Source of the DNA: Purpureocillium takamizusanense
Taxonomy: Eukaryota; Ascomycota; Sordariomycetes; Hypocreales; Ophiocordycipitaceae
Assembly (NCBI RefSeq): GCF_022605165.1
Contig: NC_063075.1
Location: 1-64,000 of the forward strand
DNA length: 64,000 bases
Direction: 5' to 3'
The stretch's first letter is position 1. Each line of letters opens with the position of its first letter. Under the pieces are notes generated by a model, which had not been told where the DNA came from, searched no databases, and was given only the letters and a program-made list of their open reading frames with translations. Shown piece by piece: positions 58,387 through 64,000 of the stretch. The translations under genes and the position numbers were made by a program.

Positions 58387-59690
58387 CTAACGGCAGGACA
58401 ATGGGCCGTGGATCGTTTCAATGGTGACACAATCTACAGGTTTCCCTCGTCGATGTTCGGCAGCACCTTGGTGAAACGACAACGCACGCCTACATGCCTG
58501 GCTACATTGTCTGGGGAAGGAAGCCCTATCCAGGAGAAGTCTGATTGTTTGGAGGCGGGGTGCAAAAGGACGACACGTCGAGCAGCCGCAGAAGAGCCCA
58601 ATGGCAACGTGCATCACGCACGCGCAACACGAATTTACCCATGCGGCTAGCCTCGGGCCGTCCCCTAGCCACATATGTGCCCGAGACACATCAGTTGGGC
58701 AGGAAGGTTGTCCGGACTCTTCGTTGGCAATGTTTCGAGGAAATATGGCCTGTGACGAAGATACGCTGGGGAGCTAATAGGTCCGCAGCACGAGTCTGTC
58801 AGTATTTCGCTAGGGAGGAGTGATGAAACGGAGACTCTGCCTCATGGCAACGGTCATGAATTCAGGCGTTCCTGCCAGAGAAGGGGCGATTCTCTTCGCC
58901 CATATATGGCTTTGTAGAGTATCAAGGGCTTTTCCCGGTTTTCTATAGCCTGATGTCATGTGCATGAAGACCATCTTTATCCACTGGTTTCTATATGCCA
59001 TCGTACTGTTGTGGTGCTGATCCCACCACACTGCGCATAGTGCTAGTCGACGTTTCAGTCAACATCCGAAGTTAGAGCTTACGCCATTGTTCCGCTCTAA
59101 GCAGTATAGAAAGACAACCTCATTGCTCTTTGACACTGCTGCGATTTGCGAACCCAGCGACCTCAGCGCGGCTTCACGCGAATCGAGTTCTTAGAAAACA
59201 GCACACGGGAGTGGCCCACGTCACACATACATGCAACGAACTAGTCAAGACATGCAGCTTTGCATAATGAGGCTGTAGCTGCCGCTATCTGCGCCTCATG
59301 ATCATACTGGGATGCACATACGTTGTCATCGTTCTGGTCTCATGATGGCAAGAATGACGGCTGATAGGTGACTGAAGGCGTACTACGGCACTGGTTACGT
59401 CATGGATTGCACTATCAATTCTAGTAACATCTGGCCAGCAAGCTCGGATCGGTAGATACTGGACGTTGATGTGGTGGCTGCGGAAGTCGTGTGGTTCGAT
59501 GGATACGACACCAACATGCCCCGGAAGATTGCTTGTGCTGGTATAGCCAATTTTATGCCAGTTGACAGATCACGCGCCACGCGCGACGACAAAAAGCATG
59601 AGTGGCTATTTCTCAAAGCAGTACATAGTCGATACGGCATTTTATGCTACAAAGGTCCCCCGCATTTTCTGGCGTCGTCGTCGGCAATGT
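58387..59690. other. Gene-poor stretch between convergent genes
   Basis: 1.3 kb. ORFs on both strands (for example 59471-59731 plus) have no recognisable features and lack sensible splice partners. No repeat or RNA gene is noticed. Confidence 0.45.
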
Positions 59691-60851
59691 TCATAGTCGC
59701 GGTGAATCAATTTCCCACTCCTTCACCATGACTTCCCGTTCCAATTTGCCTATCGCGTGCAAGGCGAGCGCCGTAGTGTAGGCCCTGGAGCCGCCATAAT
59801 AACCCAGTTTGTTCCATTTGTACACAATTCCAGTTGGAAAGGACCCGTCCGGGTTTTGTAGATCCAGGAGTGCGTTTACAAGAGCCATGCACAATCTTGG
59901 TACTTGAGCGGATCCGCCTAAGCTGGAAGACAAGTGCGGTTTGAATGTCAGTATGGCCAAGACCAGAGCTGATATGTTCAATGCATTCGATACAGTGCCT
60001 TTGTCCCGTGTCATGTTTTCTAGTTCGGAGACGATAATATTCTCGAACTGTTCGGCCAGCACCTCACGAGCGTACTGGCTTTGGTCGAGAAGGCGGCTCA
60101 GGAAAAAGTAGATGACAAACCGGTTAACATAATACGACATCTCGGGAAGGGCCGTGTCTCCAACTTGATGTCGTTGCAGGGCGCCGAGGAAGTCCTTGAT
60201 AAACTGAAACGAAGGAAGTGCTACTGGATCTGTTTCCAATCCTGACACCGAAAGTAGCCATAAGAAATTGACCAGGCAGCCCACGCATACTTTGGGGACA
60301 TGAAGATATCGTTGGTGAACTATTGTTCTGTCGGAGTCCATGCGTAGCCATGTAGCAATTACTCCATCTGACCTGCGCATGGCAGAGCGAATCACGACCT
60401 CGGCCTGAGAGCGTAATTCCTCTAGAGTCAGATCACCGTTCCAGTACAGTGCCACCAAAGGACAACTCGTATCATCGATGTCATCCGGAAACAAGTCGAT
60501 TTCGGCATCTTCTTCAGGGATGAAGAAGTTCCAGTTTCCGTTTTCGCGCCGACTGGATAGGAGGACGGATTTCAATGCATTGAGGACTTCGTCGCCAATT
60601 CCTTCTTCTCGAAGTAGAGGCAGCATCACAGCTGAGTCGTACGAGGTTGGAATCTGATCAACCATTTTTGACGCGTCGTCGGGGACATGGGCCTGCGCGG
60701 GGTACCCGTACTTGGCCGTACATGTCATAGTGAGAAATCGCAGTGAGAGCCGACGGGCTCTTTCCACCTTGCCGAGAGTAAGCATAATGTTGCTATAGTG
60801 GGCCTCAAAGATCGAGAAGCTCGTCGTCATAAACTTTTCGTAAGGATACAT
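59691..60851 (-). CDS. DxDD-motif terpene-cyclase-like protein (alpha/alpha-toroid type)
   Basis: Single-exon, 386-aa protein. Residues 124-128 read DIDDT, the DxDD-T motif with which class II terpene cyclases protonate a double bond or epoxide. A QW-like segment follows near the C-terminus (LQNPDGSFPTG, then YYGGSRAYTTALALHAIGKL), as in squalene-hopene/copalyl-diphosphate-type toroid domains. There is no signal peptide. It is about half the length of ordinary class II diterpene cyclases, so either one domain is missing or it is a distinct small family. It is divergent from a TRI5-like synthase across 570 bp, which suggests a joint pathway. I cannot name the product. Confidence 0.65.
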   Translation of the reverse strand: MYPYEKFMTTSFSIFEAHYSNIMLTLGKVERARRLSLRFLTMTCTAKYGYPAQAHVPDDASKMVDQIPTSYDSAVMLPLLREEGIGDEVLNALKSVLLSSRRENGNWNFFIPEEDAEIDLFPDDIDDTSCPLVALYWNGDLTLEELRSQAEVVIRSAMRRSDGVIATWLRMDSDRTIVHQRYLHVPKVCVGCLVNFLWLLSVSGLETDPVALPSFQFIKDFLGALQRHQVGDTALPEMSYYVNRFVIYFFLSRLLDQSQYAREVLAEQFENIIVSELENMTRDKGTVSNALNISALVLAILTFKPHLSSSLGGSAQVPRLCMALVNALLDLQNPDGSFPTGIVYKWNKLGYYGGSRAYTTALALHAIGKLEREVMVKEWEIDSPRL

Positions 60852-61421
60852 GATGTTTAAGAGAATGTTCCTCGATAGGGGTCGTCTTTACTTGAAGGAT
60901 ATAGAGTTGCGTAGGTTGGTTACAAGAAAACAGTAACAGCAAGGCTGTGACGTTTATAGTAGAGAGTGGGCACCGACTTCTCAGATCCCCAGGCATTAAA
61001 TGTATTTTCGATTCAGCTTTCGTTTGCCCGCCCGACTGTGGCCTGTGGGAACTTTACTGCCTCAGCGCACACTAAACGACTCACAGACCTCCATGACGAC
61101 ATCCGAACAAGCTTGGGCAAAATTGAAAGAGCTCCCGTGGCTGCAGAAGTGAGCTCCCCTGTCTGGCTTCCTGAGTATATGCGTGTGCTGTACCGCATGA
61201 TGTGGGATCCAATCACTCAAAGACACGTCTCGCCGGGCGATAGCATTAGCTTCAGACGACTTGATGCGTATGCTGATCAAACTGTTTGAGACGATCGGCA
61301 TCGGGACAGCATTCACGCCGACTCTTAGTGTGCGATATCCAGAATTTGATTAGATACAAGTAATAGCCAGACAGTCTCCTTATGCATTGGCTTTGGCATC
61401 GAACCCCAGCTCAACACGACC
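60852..61421. promoter_or_regulatory. Divergent promoter between the two terpene-cyclase-like genes
   Basis: 570 bp between head-to-head starts. A 107-codon plus-strand frame (60966-61289) covers part of it but shows no family features and does not splice in an obvious way onto the TRI5-like gene. I treat it as non-coding, with some doubt. Confidence 0.45.
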
Positions 61422-62711
61422 ATGTCATCGATCACACTCACAGACGACCAAGTCAAAGCTTCATACAGAGGAAGCTGGGAGTTGGTTCGGCAAACTATAG
61501 CCGCTTTCATGGAGGGTATCGGTTTCGATTTGCGCTGTTCGATTCCTCGCGATATCGGATTGGAGGGCGCAGTACACTCCAAGATCAAGGAACTAGGGCT
61601 TCCCGAAGCTCATCTCCCACTTTTGCTGCAAGCGCACCGGCAGATATGCCATTGGACAGCGTTGAGCAATAGACATGCTACGATGGACATGAAAGTGAGT
61701 CATCATGAGCCTCTTCTTCAACGTTCAGTCATGAAATGAGTTTTGAATTGACGTGGTTGCAGGTCTGTATGGCGGTGTTTTGCGAGTTGCTTGAGATGGT
61801 GGAGATGAACGTTGTTCACGTGGACTATGCCAAGCTGTTCGCAAGTAGCCTGATCAACAACCAGCCCCAACCCGATCCTTACCTGGAATGCTTGGCAAAC
61901 TTTCTGCGCACCGAGGCCCCAAGAGTCATTGGTCATTTTCGGACGAGCCTACTCGTTTCCTCGTGTCTCGACATACTGAATGGAATGATACTCGAAAGCG
62001 CTTTACCTATACATTCAGCCCAGAAAATCCCTGGTTTCCATGAGTGGATAAGAGGCTGGAACGCAGGAGGCACGGCCGTTGGTCAATTCTTGATACCAAC
62101 TGGGGACCAGTCCGAAAGTCATTTCACTGAATACGTCCAGCTTCTTCCTGCAATCAGCGACATGCAGAGCTACGTTAATGACATTTTATCTTTCTATAAA
62201 GAACGCATCATCAGGCGCGAAAAGTGTTATTTACACCAGGTATCTCTGGAGAACCAATGCAGCGAGATGGAGTCGTTGAAGGAGCTATGCAGTCGCACCT
62301 CATCGCTCTATCTTAAGAATTGCGAGGTCATGGGTCAGTCTAACAGCCACGTGCGGCAAATCTATCGCGACTATGTCATGGGATATATTGAATGGCATTT
62401 CTACGACGAGCTGTATAAGTTGAATGAAATGGGGTTAAGGCTATTTCCGTGAGTGAGGGTCGGGAATCAGAACGAAATGAGTTATTTTTATAGTATTTCA
62501 TTCCCCTTAAAGGTTCTATAGGCAGGCCAGGTATCTGCTTGACGACATCGCCCAATGGCCGGCGGCTTATATCGAGCTCGCAGAACCACACCCTCAAACT
62601 ATGGGACCTTTCCTCGGGCATGACTCTACATCAGACCTTTCACCCTACCTTGCGGCTTCTTTAGGTATCGTTTTCGTAGCGCTGACAATGCCACTATCGC
62701 GATCACCTTAG
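61422..62711 (+). CDS. TRI5 (trichodiene synthase)-family class I sesquiterpene synthase-like protein
   Basis: Exons 61422-61694, 61763-62448 and 62513-62711 give 385 aa, the normal length for the family. The second metal-binding motif is intact as VNDILSFYKE (the NSE triad). Other TRI5 landmarks are present: RVIGHFRTS, a Gly-rich WNAGGTAVGQFLIP, and the helix VMGYIEWHFYDELYKL. At the place where TRI5 has its Asp-rich DDSKDD motif, the sequence reads ELLEMVE, with Glu but no Asp pair. It may use an unusual ligand set, accept another substrate, or be catalytically impaired. The third exon, beginning in FYRQARYLLDD, adds a C-terminal tail. It is divergent from the DxDD protein. No trichothecene genes are nearby. 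Confidence 0.8.
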
Positions 62712-64000
62712 GCATGCTATCTCTTAAGCCAACGTCAGTGCTCGACACGTAGCCTATGTGCTGCTTCCCTCGTCGCGTTGTGCCAGACACACAGGCCGCG
62801 CCTCTGGTCGCGATTCCGCCTGCGCGTCCATTGGGGCTGCCGACGGCAGCAACGCCCTAATACTTTCCGTACGACTAGGAAGCGATATCCTTCAACGTCT
62901 CCATGCTTGGCCTATAGTCTAGGGGAGGGCGAGTCGCGCACGCTCTGCAGTGCTTGCACTGATGTGGGTGGTGGCGCGTTCCGCCTGCCCCTGTCGCCGC
63001 CCGAGTGCGCCGGCGGTCGAATCGACGAGGCCTCGGCAGGGGCAGCGCGGGCGCCGCGGCGGGCGCACCGAAGCTCACTGCCCATGGTGTGGCTGCCGGA
63101 ACCGCGCTTATTAACTAGTTGATCGGGCTGCTGTTGGAGGCGGAGGCGGGGGCGGGGGGCGAACCATCGCCGCTTCCATTGTTGGTGCAGGAGCAACACC
63201 ACCATCATTGCTAGTACCTTAGTAGCAGTAGTGACGGACATGGCAGGGCTGGCGGCCGGTCGCACGTGGTCGTCACCTCCTTCCATGACACGGGCCGTAC
63301 TCGGCGCGGGGGCCAGTTCATGTTGGCACCTCAGCATAAGAAGGCGAAGGCGGACCATAGCGCTTGGAGCGACCCGGCGGCCAACAAGCCCTGAGTCGCA
63401 CTACTTATAATAAGCCTGCCCGCACGGCACCCGCCTATCCAGTGAAGCCCACCTACATACAGTTATTAGTACCTCAGCATGTCTAATAACCCGGCACCAG
63501 CAAGAGCCACCCACCCCATGGATACATGTCAAGGCACTGTCCAGTGGGCGGAGAGTTTATGGCCCTCCACTGGAGGCGGGCCGTTCTGCAAGGTACGGAT
63601 AGATTGCTGTCAGGTGCCGTTGTCCTGGACTCTGGAACCGAGATGGAGAACTGTTGGGGCGGGCTCCGATGCCCTCCATCAACGTGTCGGCAGGATGAAC
63701 CGCCTCCGAACATCCCACCAAGCCGCGCACGTACGAACCTTCTCTGCACGTAGCCCAAACGGATTACGCGCACTCTTGGGATAACTGCTGAAAATAGCGA
63801 TCCTGATCTCGTCTCGGGCTACCTTCATGTTATGCCGCCTCTCCATTTCCTCCACATCGACGGCCGGCCCATGACAACTACTGCCACGGCTGCCCATCCG
63901 CTGTATGCCCCGATATTGCATTCTCCGGCTGCCATCGGGCCCTAAGATGACCACGACGGGCGGGGTTACGCTTCGCGGTTCCTGGGAGACGGCAGACCTT
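62712..64000. other. GC-rich right end without a supportable gene
   Basis: About 1.3 kb. Several long GC-driven ORFs on both strands (for example 62912-63358 minus and 63479-63784 plus) are low-complexity (Ala/Arg/Pro-rich) and overlap each other. A gene may continue beyond the window, but nothing here identifies it. Confidence 0.4.

Noticed and set aside
60966..61289. 107-codon ORF as an upstream exon of the TRI5-like gene
   Set aside because: No family resemblance, and no convincing donor/acceptor joins it in frame to 61422.
61422..62711. Trichothecene (TRI) cluster
   Set aside because: Only a divergent TRI5-family protein is present, with an atypical metal motif. None of the other TRI genes is seen.
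62912..63358. 148-aa minus-strand ORF in the GC-rich end
   Set aside because: Low-complexity Ala/Arg/Pro-rich frame overlapping other GC-driven frames. No motif or splice structure.
1..64000. CRISPR arrays, operons or bacterial-type ribosome binding sites
   Set aside because: Sequence is clearly fungal nuclear DNA with spliceosomal introns; no regularly spaced repeat arrays apart from the telomere.

Overview
The window is one end of a filamentous ascomycete chromosome. It opens with 23 uninterrupted copies of CTAACC (positions 1-138), the strand expected for a left telomere capped by TTAGGG repeats. Genes are split by many short GT...AG introns. Repeat relics carry the C-to-T/G-to-A decay of repeat-induced point mutation (RIP). 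The gene families (subgroup C chitinase with a multi-LysM partner, TropA/B/C-type enzymes, TRI5-like synthase, LaeA-like methyltransferase) fit Sordariomycetes, perhaps Hypocreales; the species cannot be named from this. All gene models were spliced by hand from reading frame, splice consensus and family knowledge; no alignment or database search was run.

Telomere-proximal block (1-9.0 kb): a 14-exon subgroup C GH18 chitinase ends about 135 bp from the telomeric repeat. It is divergently transcribed from a secreted protein with about six LysM-like modules, across an 828-bp shared promoter. Next comes an uncharacterised intracellular protein whose last exon alone looks falsely like a secreted protein.

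Core block (9.6-43.7 kb): a biosynthetic cluster that I read as a tropolone-sesquiterpenoid (xenovulene / eupenifeldin / pycnidione class) pathway. It has a non-reducing PKS (SAT-KS-AT-PT-ACP-CMeT-R), a TropB-type flavin monooxygenase, a short-chain dehydrogenase, a TropC-type 2-oxoglutarate dioxygenase, a Zn2Cys6 regulator, a candidate AsR6-type humulene synthase, a P450, a candidate AsR5/EupF-type hetero-Diels-Alderase, a full-size PDR transporter and an AflR-type regulator. The proposed flow is methylorcinaldehyde, then dearomatisation, then ring expansion to stipitaldehyde, then an alcohol and o-quinone methide, then cycloaddition with (hydroxy)humulene, then export.

Repeat-rich divider (about 43.7-46.1 kb): an AT-rich, RIP-decayed island with an LTR-like copy whose sister lies at 33.1 kb, and a duplicated segment mutated on only one side.

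Distal block (46.3-62.7 kb): a second flavin monooxygenase, an aminoglycoside-phosphotransferase-like protein, a 67-aa Cys-rich protein and a protein-kinase-like protein. A 5'-truncated, RIP-decayed LINE with a perfect 15-bp target duplication sits just upstream of the kinase-like gene. Then comes a second terpenoid-looking group: a P450, a LaeA-like methyltransferase, a short DxDD-motif cyclase-like protein and a TRI5-family class I terpene synthase that lacks the usual Asp-rich motif. From 62.7 kb to the end I see no gene I can support.
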